64,000 nucleotides of DNA from positions 434,001 through 498,000 of the forward strand of contig JABFRQ010000005.1 of the NCBI GenBank assembly GCA_013141075.1, read 5' to 3'. Position 1 is the stretch's first letter, and each line of letters opens with the position of its first letter. Shown here piece by piece: positions 1 through 10,166 of the stretch. The notes beneath the pieces were generated by a model, which had not been told where the DNA came from, made no database searches, and worked only from the letters and a program-made list of their open reading frames with translations. The DNA is from Methylotenera sp. Its GTDB lineage: Bacteria; Pseudomonadota; Gammaproteobacteria; Burkholderiales; Methylophilaceae. The position numbers were made by a program, and so were the translations under genes.

Positions 1-1
1 G

Positions 2-367
2 CGGCTAGTGCCAATGGGTGAAGAAGCTGTAGATTGGATTTCGCGTTATTTAAAAGAATCGCGCCCCAAAATTTTGCAAAAGCGCTTATGCGATGCGCTG
101 TTTGTGACCAATCGCGGTGAAGCCATGACGCGCCAAGCCTTTTGGTATTTGATTAAGCGATACGCCTTGCTGGCAGGCATTAACAAACACATGAGCCCAC
201 ACGTGTTGCGCCACGCTTTTGCCACGCATTTGTTGAATCACGGCGCAGATTTACGCGTGGTGCAAATGTTGCTTGGCCATGCAGATATTTCTACCACGCA
301 GATTTACACGCATGTAGCGCGAGAGCGTTTGAAGCAATTGCATAGCGTGCATCATCCGCGCGGGTGA
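2..367 (+). CDS. xerD: Tyrosine recombinase XerD, 3' part
   Basis: C-terminal catalytic part of the chromosome-dimer resolution recombinase that acts with XerC at dif. The reading frame is already open at the window edge (R-L-V-P-M-G-E-E-A...), so the start codon lies upstream. The HVLRHAF box, the LLGHAD box and the nucleophile tyrosine in QIYTHV are all visible, and the tail [10 protein letters not shown] is the characteristic XerD ending. It is not the island integrase: it is unrelated in sequence to the one at 9.1-10.1 kb and lies 8.6 kb from the tRNA target. Identity as XerD rather than XerC rests on the [20 protein letters not shown] stretch and the tail. Confidence 0.9.
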   Translation, partial: RLVPMGEEAVDWISRYLKESRPKILQKRLCDALFVTNRGEAMTRQAFWYLIKRYALLAGINKHMSPHVLRHAFATHLLNHGADLRVVQMLLGHADISTTQIYTHVARERLKQLHSVHHPRG

Positions 368-816
368 TATTCATTGTAAAAGCACTGCCCTGCGAGCCGC
401 ATGGATACTGCCTCGCAGAGCATATGTTTTAACAATGAATGCGCGCGTACGTGAGGGATATATTATTTGCCATCTTCAACGCCGTCATTCTCGTGTAAAC
501 GGGAATCCATTTTGACTTGTCATTCCGACGAAGGTCGGAATCTAGTGACTTTTGACGCTATTGTGGAAAAGCCGTGAAACTTGAATCATGTCGGGGGTAG
601 CCCGACAGCTAGTCACTTTCTTTTAACTGCCAAAAAGAAAGTAACCAAAGAAACTGGCACCCCAACCCCACGGCCTAACGGCTCCCCTGCGCTACTCAAC
701 ATAAAGGCAGCAATCGGAAACTCGCCAATAAAATCACTTGGCTCAAACAGCCGCTTGCTGAAAACTTCCTTTATGTCTGCGTTGCTCGGCGTGGTGCAAG
801 GGTCGATAGGTAGGTA
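368..816. other. Gene-poor gap with dispersed-repeat-like sequence
   Basis: About 450 bases between xerD and the EEP gene. It holds a short dyad around 522-545 (CATTCCGACGAAGGTCGGAAT) of the REP-like kind common between proteobacterial genes, and a stretch at 610-665 of the type CTTTCTTTTAACTGCC...AAAGAAAGTAACCAAAG, which I recognise as a frequent intergenic repeat in betaproteobacteria. A 79-codon frame here is low-complexity and has no recognisable protein character, so I do not call it. No promoter is convincing. Confidence 0.4.
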
Positions 817-1515
817 TTAAGTAATATCAAAAATTATTGGCATGTGGTCACTCAATTTGAGCCACTCAGCGGGATTGCCTATTTCTAACTGTGCTGATGC
901 CAAAAGATTTTTTGATGTAAAAGCATAGTCAATATGATATGGCTTTTCAATTTTACGATGCATGTAAAATGTCGCTGAGCTTTCTTTACCTTGTGCCTCT
1001 TGCTTAAGGTGATGATAAATGCTGTGAATGTCTAATTTTTCTAAATCTGAAACTACATCTGAATGATTCCACCATCTGTCCCATTTGTCCCAGCAGGCAT
1101 TGCTATTAAAGTCGCCGCAAACTACAGCTTGAGATAAAGGTAATTTTGATTGATGAACTTGCAGATATTTCCACAATTGCCCAATATATTGAAATGTAGG
1201 AGAGTTGGCTTGTTTAGTCCATACGGCTAAAACCGTTAAATTACCATTTACTAGAAATGGAATGAAAGACTCCAGACCTTGTGTTTCCCAATCAAGCAAT
1301 GTTAGAGATATAGCATCTTTAGCAAATACACCAAGACCTGAGTTCTTATTGGTACCTAGCCATAAATAATTGGATGCCCAGCTTATGTAAGTCATGTCTT
1401 TGCTACGCGCAGGGTCTTCGCACTCTTGAATAATTAAAATATCAGCATCAATATGCCGTATAGATTCAAACTTTCTGCGAAATGCTCCATTGCAATTCCA
1501 AGTTACAATTTTCAT
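817..1515 (-). CDS. Endonuclease/exonuclease/phosphatase (EEP) family protein
   Basis: 232-residue single-domain protein of the EEP (exonuclease III/DNase I-like) fold. The N-terminus MKIVTWNCNG carries the conserved Asn, IIQECED supplies the metal-binding Glu, VVCGDFNSNACW is the D-x-N motif, and the C-terminal SDHMPIIFDI has the catalytic Asp-His pair. There is no signal peptide, so it is cytoplasmic. The start overlaps the folB stop by 4 bases (ATGA), implying translational coupling with folB. Members cleave phosphodiester bonds in DNA, RNA, nucleotides or lipids; the substrate cannot be told from sequence. Confidence 0.8.
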   Translation of the reverse strand: MKIVTWNCNGAFRRKFESIRHIDADILIIQECEDPARSKDMTYISWASNYLWLGTNKNSGLGVFAKDAISLTLLDWETQGLESFIPFLVNGNLTVLAVWTKQANSPTFQYIGQLWKYLQVHQSKLPLSQAVVCGDFNSNACWDKWDRWWNHSDVVSDLEKLDIHSIYHHLKQEAQGKESSATFYMHRKIEKPYHIDYAFTSKNLLASAQLEIGNPAEWLKLSDHMPIIFDIT

Positions 1516-1874
1516 GCTATTTCATTTCTAGCGCGTTCAATCACCACCCCCAACGCCTTCAACCCCGCCAATACATTAGGTTTCGCCACTTTCACCTTCA
1601 CGCTTAAAGCCCCAAATTCTTTCAAAATCAATTGGCAAATATGTTCAGCTAAAGCTTCTACTAATTGAAAGCTATTTTCAGTTAAGGTTTCGCGTATGCG
1701 ATTAACGACTGCCCCGTAGTCTATGGTGTCGGCAATGGCGTCGCTTTTGCAGGCGTTTGTTAGGTCGTAGCCAATTTCAATGTCTAAAATAATGGTTTGC
1801 GGCATCATGCGTTCCCATTCGGGCACGCCGAGTTTGGTTTGCACTTTAACTTGTTCTAAAAATATGATGTCCAT
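1512..1874 (-). CDS. folB: Dihydroneopterin aldolase FolB
   Basis: Converts 7,8-dihydroneopterin to 6-hydroxymethyl-dihydropterin plus glycolaldehyde in folate synthesis. 120 residues, the usual family length. Family features are the N-terminal LEQVKVQTKLGVPEWER (conserved Glu of GVxxWER), the IDYGAVVNRI segment, the LVEALAEHI segment with the pterin-binding Glu, and VKVAKPNVLAGLKALGVVIER near the end. It is the first gene of a two-gene minus-strand operon with the EEP gene (4-base overlap) and is divergent from plsY, an arrangement common in beta- and gammaproteobacteria. Confidence 0.92.
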   Translation of the reverse strand: MDIIFLEQVKVQTKLGVPEWERMMPQTIILDIEIGYDLTNACKSDAIADTIDYGAVVNRIRETLTENSFQLVEALAEHICQLILKEFGALSVKVKVAKPNVLAGLKALGVVIERARNEIA

Positions 1875-2019
1875 TGATTTTATTCTCTATCAATATTCCC
1901 GTGGAATCGGGAATCCAGTAATATTTTCAATATTAAACTACAATTGCAATTTGTGTGATTAAAATGGGCTGTGTATTCACAAGCTCGCCCGCGCGAGAAT
2001 AACGGTAAAGAGAGATTTT

Positions 2020-2640
2020 ATGAATGAATTAGGTTTTGTGCCTGTAACTTTAGTCCCCATTATTTGGATTGTTGCCGCGTATTTATTGGGTTCTGTGGCA
2101 TTTGGCATTATCGTGAGCAAGTTGTTTGGCTTGCCAGATCCGCGCACGGTGGGCAGCGGCAACCCAGGGGCAACTAATGTGTTGCGTAGCGGTAAAAAGT
2201 CTGCCGCCATTTTAACCTTGCTGGGCGATGCGCTTAAAGGCTGGTTGCCCGTGTGGTTGGCTTTGCAGTCAGATATGTTGATGTGGGTGGTGGCATCCGT
2301 TGCTTTGGCGGTGTTTTTTGGGCATTTATTCCCTATTTTTTATAAATTTAAAGGCGGTAAAGGCGTAGCCACAGCGCTGGGCGTGATGTTGGCGTTATCG
2401 CCTATGTTGGCCTTGGCGGCGGCTGTTACTTGGGCGGTGGTGTTTGCCATTTCGCGTTATTCATCGCTTGCGGCCATTGTGGCGGCGGCTTTGGCGCCCG
2501 TGTATGCCTGGGTTTTACTCTCAGCGTATAAAGATTATTTTTTAGCAGTGTTGGTGATGGCGGTGTTGTTGATTTGGCGCCATAGAACGAATATTCAAAA
2601 ATTGCTGGCGGGCACTGAAGCGGGGTTTGGTAAAAAATAA
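2020..2640 (+). CDS. plsY: Glycerol-3-phosphate acyltransferase PlsY
   Basis: Integral inner-membrane enzyme that transfers the acyl group from acyl-phosphate to glycerol-3-phosphate, giving lysophosphatidate for phospholipid synthesis. 206 residues with about five hydrophobic helices. The three PlsY signature loops are present: [19 protein letters not shown]...[12 protein letters not shown], the [18 protein letters not shown] motif, and the C-terminal [14 protein letters not shown]. It is preceded by AAGAGAGA about 8 bases before the ATG. It lies next to folB and convergent with tsaD, a neighbourhood seen in many proteobacteria. Confidence 0.95.
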   Translation: MNELGFVPVTLVPIIWIVAAYLLGSVAFGIIVSKLFGLPDPRTVGSGNPGATNVLRSGKKSAAILTLLGDALKGWLPVWLALQSDMLMWVVASVALAVFFGHLFPIFYKFKGGKGVATALGVMLALSPMLALAAAVTWAVVFAISRYSSLAAIVAAALAPVYAWVLLSAYKDYFLAVLVMAVLLIWRHRTNIQKLLAGTEAGFGKK

Positions 2641-2711
2641 TGTCATGCTGAACTCGTTTCAGCATCTTGTCGTTAAAAAACTAGATTGCGGAACAAGCCC
2701 GCAATGACAGT

Positions 2712-3746
2712 TTAAGGCGCTTGCAACTCCGCTAAATCCCACCTTGGGCGCACGCTAAAGCTGTGCTTGGTGTTGATATTGGTGTTGCCATTTTCTTGCA
2801 TTGCTTTTAAGCGCATTGCGCCTGCAAAGGCAATCATCGCACCGTTATCGGTGCAAAACTCTAAGCGCGGATAGCTCACTTTGCATAGTTTACGTTTAGT
2901 CGCCGCATTTAATTTTTCGCGCAATTTTGAATTTGCACCCACGCCGCCAGAAACCACTAAACTATCTAAGCCTGTTTCACGCAAAGCGCTCATGCATTTT
3001 AGCGTTAAAATTTCAGTCACGGCTTCTTGAAACTCCCACGCGATATCGGCGCGGGTTGCTTCGTCCATTGGCTGGTGTTTATTCACCAAAGTAAGCACAG
3101 CAGTTTTTAATCCGCTGAAGCTGAAGTTTAAATCTTTGCTGTTTAACATCGGTCTAGGTAATGTGAAGTGCGCTTTACCCTGCTCTGCAAGCCGCGCCAA
3201 TGCTGGGCCGCCAGGGTAACCTAAACCGAGCAATTTGGCGGTTTTATCAAAGGCTTCGCCAGCCGCATCGTCCAGCGTATCGCCTAATAATGCATATTTA
3301 CCAATTCCATCAACCCGCATCAATTGGCTGTGGCCGCCCGAAACCAGCAGCGCGACAAACGGAAAAGCTGGCGGATTATCTTCTAACAAAGGCGCGAGCA
3401 AATGCCCTTCAAGATGATGCACATTGATGGTGGGTACTTGCAAAGCAAACGCGAGCGATTCGGCAAAGCTTGTGCCCACTAGCAGCGCGCCAGACAAGCC
3501 AGGTCCTTGCGTATAGGCAATGCCGTCGATATCTTGCAGCGTTTTATTGGCATTTTTAAGCGCTAATGCAGTGAGCGGCAACACGCGACGAATATGGTCG
3601 CGCGAGGCTAGTTCAGGCACTACACCGCCATATTCTGCGTGCATTTCAACTTGTGAATGCAAAGTATGCGCCAGCAAACCGCGCTCGGTGTCGTATAATG
3701 CGATGCCCGTTTCGTCGCAGGACGATTCAACGCCAAGAATAAGCAT
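2712..3746 (-). CDS. tsaD: tRNA N6-threonylcarbamoyladenosine synthase subunit TsaD
   Basis: Transfers the threonylcarbamoyl group to A37 of ANN-decoding tRNAs together with TsaB/TsaE. 344 residues, normal length. [16 protein letters not shown] is the ASKHA nucleotide-binding start; [11 protein letters not shown] carries the metal-binding His pair; [30 protein letters not shown] and [13 protein letters not shown] are diagnostic, and [13 protein letters not shown] supplies the late metal-binding Asp. It is divergently oriented from rpsU, the common tsaD/rpsU-dnaG-rpoD arrangement. Confidence 0.97.
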   Translation of the reverse strand: MLILGVESSCDETGIALYDTERGLLAHTLHSQVEMHAEYGGVVPELASRDHIRRVLPLTALALKNANKTLQDIDGIAYTQGPGLSGALLVGTSFAESLAFALQVPTINVHHLEGHLLAPLLEDNPPAFPFVALLVSGGHSQLMRVDGIGKYALLGDTLDDAAGEAFDKTAKLLGLGYPGGPALARLAEQGKAHFTLPRPMLNSKDLNFSFSGLKTAVLTLVNKHQPMDEATRADIAWEFQEAVTEILTLKCMSALRETGLDSLVVSGGVGANSKLREKLNAATKRKLCKVSYPRLEFCTDNGAMIAFAGAMRLKAMQENGNTNINTKHSFSVRPRWDLAELQAP

Positions 3747-3939
3747 TTTTTGAATTCTTACAAGATAGAAAAGCTGAATTATATTGAATTGTTAGGCATT
3801 TCGCCCATAAATGCATAAAAGTAATTGAATAAAAACAATTAAGCGATTAAAATAGTCGGCTTTTCTCAGTTTCTAAAACCTTGCGCTTTAGAAACATGGG
3901 TATAAACTTACAATATTGTTGCTAAATAAGAGAGATTGA

Positions 3940-4152
3940 ATGTCTAGTATTCGCGTAAAAGAAAATGAGCCGTTTGACGTTGCACTTCGCCGTTTTAAAC
4001 GCTTAATTGAAAAAACAGGTTTGTTGAATGATCTTCGCGCTCGCGAATTTTATGAAAAACCAACTTGGGAACGTAAACGTAAAGCGGCTGCTGCGGTTAA
4101 ACGCCAGTATCGCCGTTTAATGAAACAAACGCTTCCAGCTAAACTTTACTAG
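3940..4152 (+). CDS. rpsU: Small ribosomal subunit protein bS21
   Basis: 70-residue basic protein of the 30S subunit that helps mRNA engagement. [21 protein letters not shown] and the Arg/Lys-rich [20 protein letters not shown] tail are typical. GAGAG precedes the ATG by about 6 bases. It is the first gene of the rpsU - (DUF3144) - yqeY - dnaG - rpoD cluster, with the start about 190 bases from tsaD's divergent start. That 190-base gap should contain both promoters; I see AT-rich sequence but no strong consensus. Confidence 0.97.
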   Translation: MSSIRVKENEPFDVALRRFKRLIEKTGLLNDLRAREFYEKPTWERKRKAAAAVKRQYRRLMKQTLPAKLY

Positions 4153-4164
4153 TATTTAGCAATC

Positions 4165-4473
4165 ATGGCAGATTCAACTAACGCACAAGCAAAGCCAGAC
4201 GATGCATTTTGGCGCGCGGCTGATACGTTCATTGGCAGCGCCAATGAACAAGCTACAACGGTTGATCGCACGGTAGTAAGCGCTGGTTTTTTATATGCTT
4301 CTGCACGGTTTAATTCATTTGTAATTGCATCGCAATGTGGCAATAAAGAAGCTTTTGAAGCTGAAAAAGCCGCCGCAATTGATTATTTTGTGAGCCAATA
4401 CAAACTAGCGTTAACTGAAAATATTGCTGATTATCAAGCGAACTTTGATAAATACATCAACAATAACGCTTAA
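4165..4473 (+). CDS. DUF3144-like small cytoplasmic protein
   Basis: 102 residues, acidic to neutral, no membrane segment. The core AFWRAADTFIGSANEQ...VSAGFLYASARFNSFVIAS...AIDYFVSQYKLALTENIADYQANFDKYI matches my memory of the DUF3144 family (function unknown). It is inserted 12 bases after rpsU and 12 bases before yqeY, so it is surely cotranscribed with them. Nothing suggests a catalytic site. The presence of this gene inside the rpsU-yqeY pair is a lineage feature, not a sign of transfer, because codon use matches its neighbours. Confidence 0.7.
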   Translation: MADSTNAQAKPDDAFWRAADTFIGSANEQATTVDRTVVSAGFLYASARFNSFVIASQCGNKEAFEAEKAAAIDYFVSQYKLALTENIADYQANFDKYINNNA

Positions 4474-4485
4474 GGTTTAACGTTC

Positions 4486-4929
4486 ATGAGCCTTAAGCAC
4501 CAAATCACCGAAGATATGAAAACCGCAATGCGCGCTAAAGATAGCGCGCGTTTAGGGGCAATTCGTTTATTGCTCGCTGCCATTAAGCAGCGCGAAGTGG
4601 ATGAGCGTATTGAGCTCACAGATACTGATGTGCTGACAGCGATTGAAAAAATGCTCAAACAACGCCGTGATTCAATTGCCGCGTATGAATCTGCAAATCG
4701 ACATGATTTAGCTGATATTGAAAAATATGAAGTGAGCGTGCTGCAAACTTATTTGCCACAACAACTCACAGATGCTGAAGTAACCGAAATTTTAGAGCAA
4801 GTGGTGGTTGAAACAGGTGCTACAGGTATTAAAGACATGAGCAAAGTGATGGCTGCAATTAAGCCGCTAGTAGCTGGCAAGGCTGATATGGGTAAAATTT
4901 CAGGTTTAATTAAAGCGCGTTTAGCTTAA
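4486..4929 (+). CDS. yqeY: GatB/YqeY domain protein
   Basis: 147 residues of the YqeY family, related to the tail domain of the GatB amidotransferase subunit, which contacts tRNA. Signature pieces are LKHQITEDMKTAMRAKDSARLGAIRLLLAAIKQREVDER, MLKQRRDSIAAYESANRHDLADIEKYEVSVLQTYLPQQL, and the C-terminal KDMSKVMAAIKPLVAGKADMGKISGLIKARL. Many betaproteobacteria have it between rpsU and dnaG. Its exact cellular role is not established. It is followed by an intrinsic terminator. Confidence 0.93.
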   Translation: MSLKHQITEDMKTAMRAKDSARLGAIRLLLAAIKQREVDERIELTDTDVLTAIEKMLKQRRDSIAAYESANRHDLADIEKYEVSVLQTYLPQQLTDAEVTEILEQVVVETGATGIKDMSKVMAAIKPLVAGKADMGKISGLIKARLA

Positions 4930-4972
4930 TTTAATCAAAAATTTACGTTGTAAAAATTAGTTGTAAATATTT

Positions 4973-4996
4973 AAGGAGCGATAAGCTCCTTTTTTG
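4973..4996 (+). terminator. Intrinsic terminator after yqeY
   Basis: Stem AAGGAGC / GCTCCTT with a GATAA loop, followed by an unbroken run of T. It separates rpsU-DUF3144-yqeY from dnaG and would let the ribosomal-protein part be transcribed more than the primase. Confidence 0.85.
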
Positions 4997-5072
4997 TTCT
5001 TTAGACTTAATGCTAAATTAAGCTAAAATTATCAATAAATCTACAATGAAATCTATAGAGCGCAGATAAATT

Positions 5073-6842
5073 TTGATTCCAGAAAGCTTTATTCAAGAGT
5101 TGCTCAACCGCGTTGATATTGTTGATGTCATCGACAAAAGCACGCCCTTAAAAAAAGCAGGCGCTAATTATTCTGCTTGCTGTCCGTTTCATAATGAAAA
5201 ATCCCCTAGTTTTACCGTAAGCCCGACCAAACAATTTTACCATTGCTTTGGTTGCGGGGCGCATGGCACCGCTGTGGGGTTTTTAATGGAGTATCAAGGG
5301 TTAAGTTTTGTTGAGGCTATTAACGATCTAGCGCGCACGGTGGGCATGGTTGTTCCCCAAGAAACTCGCGACCCTGATAAACCAGCGCCAAAAGTTGTGG
5401 TGGGCTTGCAAGAAGCCTTGCAACAGGCCGCCAGTTACTACAAAGTGGAGTTAAAAAAATCTGAACGCGCAATTGAATATTTAAAAGGGCGCGGCTTAAG
5501 CGGGCAAGTGGCTGCTAAGTTTCAGGTGGGTTATGCGCCTGCGGGCTGGCAAAATTTGCAAAATGTTTTCCCGCAGTATGAAAATGAAGTGCTGAATATT
5601 GCAGGCTTGGTGGTTACAAACGAGCAAGGCAAGCGTTACGACCGCTTTCGTGACCGAATTATGTTTCCCATCCACGACCAAAAAGGCCAAGTAATAGGCT
5701 TTGGCGGGCGCGTGATTAACCCTGAAGATACGCCAAAATATTACAATTCACCCGAAACGCCGTTGTTTCAAAAAGGCCACGAGTTGTATGGCTTATTTTT
5801 GGCACGCCGCGCGATTCGCGATGCTGGGCGTGTTCTGGTGGTTGAAGGCTATATGGATGTCGTCGCCCTTGCGCAATATGGCATTGATTATGCCGTGGCC
5901 GCACTTGGCACCGCGACTACGCCGTTTCATATTACCAAGCTCATGCGCCAAACTGATGAAATTGTATTTTGTTTTGATGGTGATAATGCAGGCCGAACGG
6001 CGGCTTGGCGTGCAGCCATGAATGCTTTACCTGCACTGAATGACGGCTTAAAGCTGAGTTTTTTATTCTTACCAAAAGAACACGACCCAGATTCTTATGT
6101 GCGCGAATTTGGTAAAGAAAAATTTGAAGCGGAAATTAAAGTGGCAATGCCGTTGTCACAGTATATTCTGAAGCATTTGAGCGAAGATAACGCGCTGCAG
6201 AGCCAAGAAGATAAAGTACGCTTTTTGAATGAAGCAGAACCGATTATGCAGCAAATTGTTGCACCGCGAAGTGCCATGTATTTGCGAAAAAAAGTGGCTG
6301 AATTAGCGCAATTGTCGATTGAGGAAATGCAAAGTTTATTAAAGCTGCCTAATTTAAACAAAGCACCAGCGCAGGCCAGACCTAAGCTGACGCGCACGAC
6401 AATATCATTACAGAAACGCTTTTGCTTAACGCTGTTAATGCAACCATCGCTGGCGAGCGCGGCAGATTTAGCTTTAGTCAGTAATATGGCAGCCTCAAGT
6501 AGTGCGAGCGAGGATATATTATTGCAACAGACTATTGAAACTTGTCTTAGCCACCCTCATTCTAAGCCAGTGGTGATTATGCGTGAGCTTGAGCGCAAAG
6601 TAGATGCAAACATCATGCGCGAGTTGGAGCGTGAGCTTAATCTGTTAGATGAAACGCTAGATTTAGCACAAGAGTTAGCTGGGGCAAGGCAGCAATTAGC
6701 ACAAGTGTACACGCAGAAAACAGGGAATACATTGTTGGCGGAAGTTAGTGAAAAGCCTTTAAGTGCGCTAACAGAAAATGAGCGAGATATGCTTAGGTCG
6801 CTAGGGTTGAAAAGTTCAGCAAGTAAAGCCAAGGTTTCTTAG
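5073..6842 (+). CDS. dnaG: DNA primase DnaG
   Basis: Synthesises RNA primers at the replication fork. 589 residues. Residues ~36-66 form the CHC2 zinc ribbon (CCPFHNEKSPSF...FYHCFGCGAHG); ~250-330 the TOPRIM catalytic domain (VLVVEGYMDVVALAQYG with the catalytic Glu, CFDGDNAGRTAAWRA with the DxD-type acidic pair); the divergent C-terminus is the DnaB-binding domain. The start is a TTG: an in-frame TAA at 5067-5069 lies two codons upstream, so only ATT or TTG can open the frame, and family alignment begins at this point. A weak start fits low primase levels. Confidence 0.95.
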   Translation: MIPESFIQELLNRVDIVDVIDKSTPLKKAGANYSACCPFHNEKSPSFTVSPTKQFYHCFGCGAHGTAVGFLMEYQGLSFVEAINDLARTVGMVVPQETRDPDKPAPKVVVGLQEALQQAASYYKVELKKSERAIEYLKGRGLSGQVAAKFQVGYAPAGWQNLQNVFPQYENEVLNIAGLVVTNEQGKRYDRFRDRIMFPIHDQKGQVIGFGGRVINPEDTPKYYNSPETPLFQKGHELYGLFLARRAIRDAGRVLVVEGYMDVVALAQYGIDYAVAALGTATTPFHITKLMRQTDEIVFCFDGDNAGRTAAWRAAMNALPALNDGLKLSFLFLPKEHDPDSYVREFGKEKFEAEIKVAMPLSQYILKHLSEDNALQSQEDKVRFLNEAEPIMQQIVAPRSAMYLRKKVAELAQLSIEEMQSLLKLPNLNKAPAQARPKLTRTTISLQKRFCLTLLMQPSLASAADLALVSNMAASSSASEDILLQQTIETCLSHPHSKPVVIMRELERKVDANIMRELERELNLLDETLDLAQELAGARQQLAQVYTQKTGNTLLAEVSEKPLSALTENERDMLRSLGLKSSASKAKVS

Positions 6843-6876
6843 CGCTAAGTCTTCTTTCAAGCTAGGTTTTTGGGAT

Positions 6877-6904
6877 TCAAAATAGGGCCAAATTCTGCTA
6901 TAAT
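6877..6904 (+). promoter_or_regulatory. Candidate rpoD promoter
   Basis: A perfect -10 hexamer TATAAT at 6899-6904 lies about 90 bases before the rpoD start, with a weak -35 (TTCAAA, 6877-6882) 16 bases upstream. This would give rpoD its own sigma-70 promoter inside the macromolecular-synthesis cluster. Confidence 0.55.
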
Positions 6905-6991
6905 AGAGGGTTACGGAAAATACATTCATGTTGTTCGCATATAAGCTTGCTTGTAGTGTTAACAATGTGTGCATAAAATTAGAGGTGTGTC

Positions 6992-8932
6992 ATGGCAAGA
7001 CCAAAAAAGAGCGATCAGGTATCAGACAAAAAGAAAATGGAGGTTATCAGCCCTGAGCAGCTAGAAGCGAATGCTGATGAGCGCCGCTCACGCCTGAAAA
7101 CGCTGATTGTATTGGGTAAAGAGCGTGGCTACTTAACCTATGCCGAAATTAACGACCATCTACCAGATGACGTGCAAAACTCTGAGCAGATAGACGGCAT
7201 TATCGGCATGATTAACGACATGGGCATTCAGGTGTATGAAGAAGCGCCTGATGCTGAAGTGTTATTAATGTCCGATGCACCAGCAGCAGTTACCGATGAA
7301 GATGCTGTAGAAGAAGCCGAGCAAGCGCTTGCAACTGTAGATTCCGACTTCGGCCGCACCACTGACCCTGTGCGTATGTATATGCGCGAAATGGGCACGG
7401 TTGATTTATTAACGCGTGAAAGCGAAATTGAAATTGCCCGCCGCATTGAAGATGGCCTAAAACACATGGTGCAAGCCATTGCCGCCTGCCCAACCACAAT
7501 TGGCGCGTTGCTAGATTTAGTTACCAAAGTAGAAAATGATGAGTTAAGCGTTGATGATTTAGTAGATGGCATGATTGATTCTGACGTTGGCGCAGTAGCG
7601 GCTGAGGCCATTGTAGCCGCAGAAGACGATGCTGAAGATGAGGAAATAGATGTAGATGATGGTGAAGATGAAGATGGCGCAAAGGCCGCTGCCATTTCAG
7701 CTGAAGCTTTAGCTAAATTAAAAGAAGAGGTGCTAAGTCGTTTTGTGCCAATTCGCGCTGCGAATAAAAAAATGGCTGAAATTTTGCCAGTAAAAGGCTC
7801 GCAAGATGCTGAATATCAAGCATTATTATCAGAAATTTTAGTGGGCCTTACTGCCTTTAGGTTTTCACCAAAACAAGTAGAAGGTCTGTGTGATCAAGTG
7901 CGTGATTTGGTAGAAACCGTGCGCGGCCATGAGCGTAAAGTGTTAGATTTCTGCGTAGAAAAATCTGGTATGCCACGTCCACATTTCATTAAGTCGTTTC
8001 CTGGTAATGAATGTAACCAAAACTGGCTGGCTGAAGAGCTCAAAGCAGACAAGCCTTATGTGGAAAAACTAACGCGCTACAACCACTCAGTGTTAGATCA
8101 ACAACAACGTTTGATTGATTTAGAAAAAAGCGTTGGCATTCCGATTAAAGAGCTTAAAGAAATCAATAAGCAAATGACCACGGGCGAGGCGCGTGCGCGT
8201 CGTGCTAAGCGCGAAATGATTGAAGCGAACTTACGTTTGGTGATTTCTATCGCTAAAAAATACACCAATCGCGGCTTGCAATTCTTAGATTTAATTCAAG
8301 AAGGTAATATCGGCTTGATGAAGGCTGTGGATAAATTTGAATATCGTCGCGGTTTCAAATTTTCAACCTATGCTACATGGTGGATTCGCCAAGCGATTAC
8401 ACGTTCAATTGCCGACCAAGCGCGTACGATTCGTATTCCTGTGCATATGATTGAAACGATTAACAAAATGAATCGTATCAGCCGCCAAATTTTGCAAGAA
8501 ACTGGAGTTGAGCCAGACCCAGCAACCTTGGCCGAAAAAATGGAAATGCCTGAAGATAAGATTCGTAAAATCTTAAAAATCAGCAAAGAACCCATTTCAA
8601 TGGAAACGCCGATTGGCGATGATGAAGATTCACATTTAGGTGACTTTATTGAAGATGGCCAAACGCTAGCGCCGATTGATGCGGCAATATACGCCAGTTT
8701 GCGCGATGCCACGAGCGAAGTGCTAGAGTCTCTCACTCCGCGCGAAGCAAAAGTACTGCGTATGCGTTTTGGTATTGAAATGAATACCGACCATACACTA
8801 GAAGAAGTGGGAAAACAGTTTGACGTAACGCGTGAGCGTATTCGTCAAATTGAAGCTAAAGCGCTACGCAAATTGCGCCACCCAACACGCTCAGAAAGAT
8901 TGCGTAGCTTTTTAGAAACTGGGCAAGATTAA
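6992..8932 (+). CDS. rpoD: Primary sigma factor RpoD (sigma-70)
   Basis: 646-residue housekeeping sigma factor directing RNA polymerase to -35/-10 promoters. Region 1.1 is N-terminal; region 1.2 is [19 protein letters not shown] (~residue 127); an acidic insert ([20 protein letters not shown], ~210-230) sits in the non-essential region; region 2 is [27 protein letters not shown]...[30 protein letters not shown]; region 4 is [15 protein letters not shown]...[36 protein letters not shown] precedes the ATG by about 6 bases. It is followed directly by the tRNA gene. Confidence 0.98.
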   Translation: MARPKKSDQVSDKKKMEVISPEQLEANADERRSRLKTLIVLGKERGYLTYAEINDHLPDDVQNSEQIDGIIGMINDMGIQVYEEAPDAEVLLMSDAPAAVTDEDAVEEAEQALATVDSDFGRTTDPVRMYMREMGTVDLLTRESEIEIARRIEDGLKHMVQAIAACPTTIGALLDLVTKVENDELSVDDLVDGMIDSDVGAVAAEAIVAAEDDAEDEEIDVDDGEDEDGAKAAAISAEALAKLKEEVLSRFVPIRAANKKMAEILPVKGSQDAEYQALLSEILVGLTAFRFSPKQVEGLCDQVRDLVETVRGHERKVLDFCVEKSGMPRPHFIKSFPGNECNQNWLAEELKADKPYVEKLTRYNHSVLDQQQRLIDLEKSVGIPIKELKEINKQMTTGEARARRAKREMIEANLRLVISIAKKYTNRGLQFLDLIQEGNIGLMKAVDKFEYRRGFKFSTYATWWIRQAITRSIADQARTIRIPVHMIETINKMNRISRQILQETGVEPDPATLAEKMEMPEDKIRKILKISKEPISMETPIGDDEDSHLGDFIEDGQTLAPIDAAIYASLRDATSEVLESLTPREAKVLRMRFGIEMNTDHTLEEVGKQFDVTRERIRQIEAKALRKLRHPTRSERLRSFLETGQD

Positions 8933-8950
8933 AAGTACGAGATAAGTTTC

Positions 8951-9030
<80 letters not shown>

Positions 9031-9036
9031 TAAATC

Positions 9037-9064
9037 AAGGGGTTAGCTTAATTGCTAACCCCTT
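9037..9064. terminator. Terminator shared by the tRNA and the integrase gene
   Basis: Stem AAGGGGTTAGC / GCTAACCCCTT with loop TTAATT, T-rich on the + side and A-rich on the other, so usable in both directions between the tRNA and the convergent integrase gene. A diverged copy follows attR at 58959. Confidence 0.8.
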
Positions 9065-9089
9065 ATTTATTTAAAAGTACGACGGAAGT

Positions 9090-10097
9090 TCAACCGAGAT
9101 TTAAACGAGCTAATGGATTAAGCTGTAACGTTTCTTGAAGATGCTCTGGTGATAGGTGTGCATACCGCATAGTCATAGCTAAGCTGTGGTGACCTAGAAT
9201 TTTCTGAAGTGCAATTATATTTCCGCCGTTCATCATGAAATGGCTGGCAAATGTGTGTCTTAAAATATGTGTTAACTGGCCGACTGAAAGTTTAAGTTTT
9301 GTCTGTTCGATAGCTTCTCTAAATGCAGAGTATGCACTTATGAATAATCTTTCACCAATGCCATTTTTTTCATGGTGTGCTATGAGTTCTTTTTCAAGTT
9401 CTTCAGAGATGGGTACTGACCTAGCTTTACTGGATTTTGTTTGTACAAATTGAATCATACCGCCGCGTACTTGAGAAATTCGTAAACCTTCAGCTTCACC
9501 CCATCGGCCACCTGTAGATAGGCACACTTTACTTATTAAAGTCACGTGAATATTTTTAGATATTGATAGACGATTTAGTAATACAAGCACTTGTTGAAGT
9601 GTTAAAAATGATAACTCTTGTTCTTGAATTTTGAACGCTCTTAGCTTAACTAGTGGATTTTCTTTTTTCCAATGGCCTAGCCTTATTGTTTCGTTAAAAA
9701 CAGCTCTAAGATAGGCTTGCTCTCGATTCATGGTGTTTGGCTTAATACCATCATCGATTCTTTTCATTCTATAAGTTGCAAATTGATCTGGCGTAAACTT
9801 TTCAGCTCTTGGGTTCCCCATAGCTTCACACATTGCAAGTAAGATTCGTTTTCTTCCTAAGCCATCTTTAAGTTCTGCCCCATGGTGCTGATACCAAAGC
9901 TCAACTAAATCAGACACTAATCGAGCATCCTTTTTAGGAGGTGACCATTCTGGTGATTCTTGCACCTTTGCTTGAATGAATCGTTCCCATGCTATTGCTT
10001 CCGCTTTAGTCGCATGAGTTTTTTTAATACGCTTTCCTGTTCTTCCCCCAGGTTGAATATCTACTTGCCAACCTGTTTTTACTTGTTTAATTGTCAT
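9090..10097 (-). CDS. int: Island tyrosine integrase
   Basis: 335-residue phage-type integrase (P2/XerC-like catalytic fold). The N-terminus (KTGWQVDIQPGGRTGKRIKKTHATKAEAIAWERF) is an arm-binding-like domain; the middle is SAM-like; the catalytic domain holds Arg in CLSTGGRWGEAEGLR, Lys in TKSSKARSVPI, HILRHTF, LGHHS and the nucleophile Tyr in MTMRYAHLSPEHLQET. It should recombine the 49-bp tRNA cores to insert and excise the ~50 kb island. The 3' end is duplicated as a diverged stub at 59001-59078. All catalytic residues are present, so it appears functional. Confidence 0.93.
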   Translation of the reverse strand: MTIKQVKTGWQVDIQPGGRTGKRIKKTHATKAEAIAWERFIQAKVQESPEWSPPKKDARLVSDLVELWYQHHGAELKDGLGRKRILLAMCEAMGNPRAEKFTPDQFATYRMKRIDDGIKPNTMNREQAYLRAVFNETIRLGHWKKENPLVKLRAFKIQEQELSFLTLQQVLVLLNRLSISKNIHVTLISKVCLSTGGRWGEAEGLRISQVRGGMIQFVQTKSSKARSVPISEELEKELIAHHEKNGIGERLFISAYSAFREAIEQTKLKLSVGQLTHILRHTFASHFMMNGGNIIALQKILGHHSLAMTMRYAHLSPEHLQETLQLNPLARLNLG

Positions 10098-10166
10098 TGT
10101 TCTAATTTGTTAATTTGGAGGTGTTAACACTCCGTTATATATTGCTTATGGTTGGACTGCCCTAAG

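Noticed and set aside
581-820. 79-codon frame next to the EEP gene
   Set aside because: Lies in repeat-like intergenic sequence, no ribosome site, no family character.
7228-7695. 155-codon antisense frame within rpoD
   Set aside because: Ser/Ala-rich low-complexity shadow of the acidic region of sigma-70.
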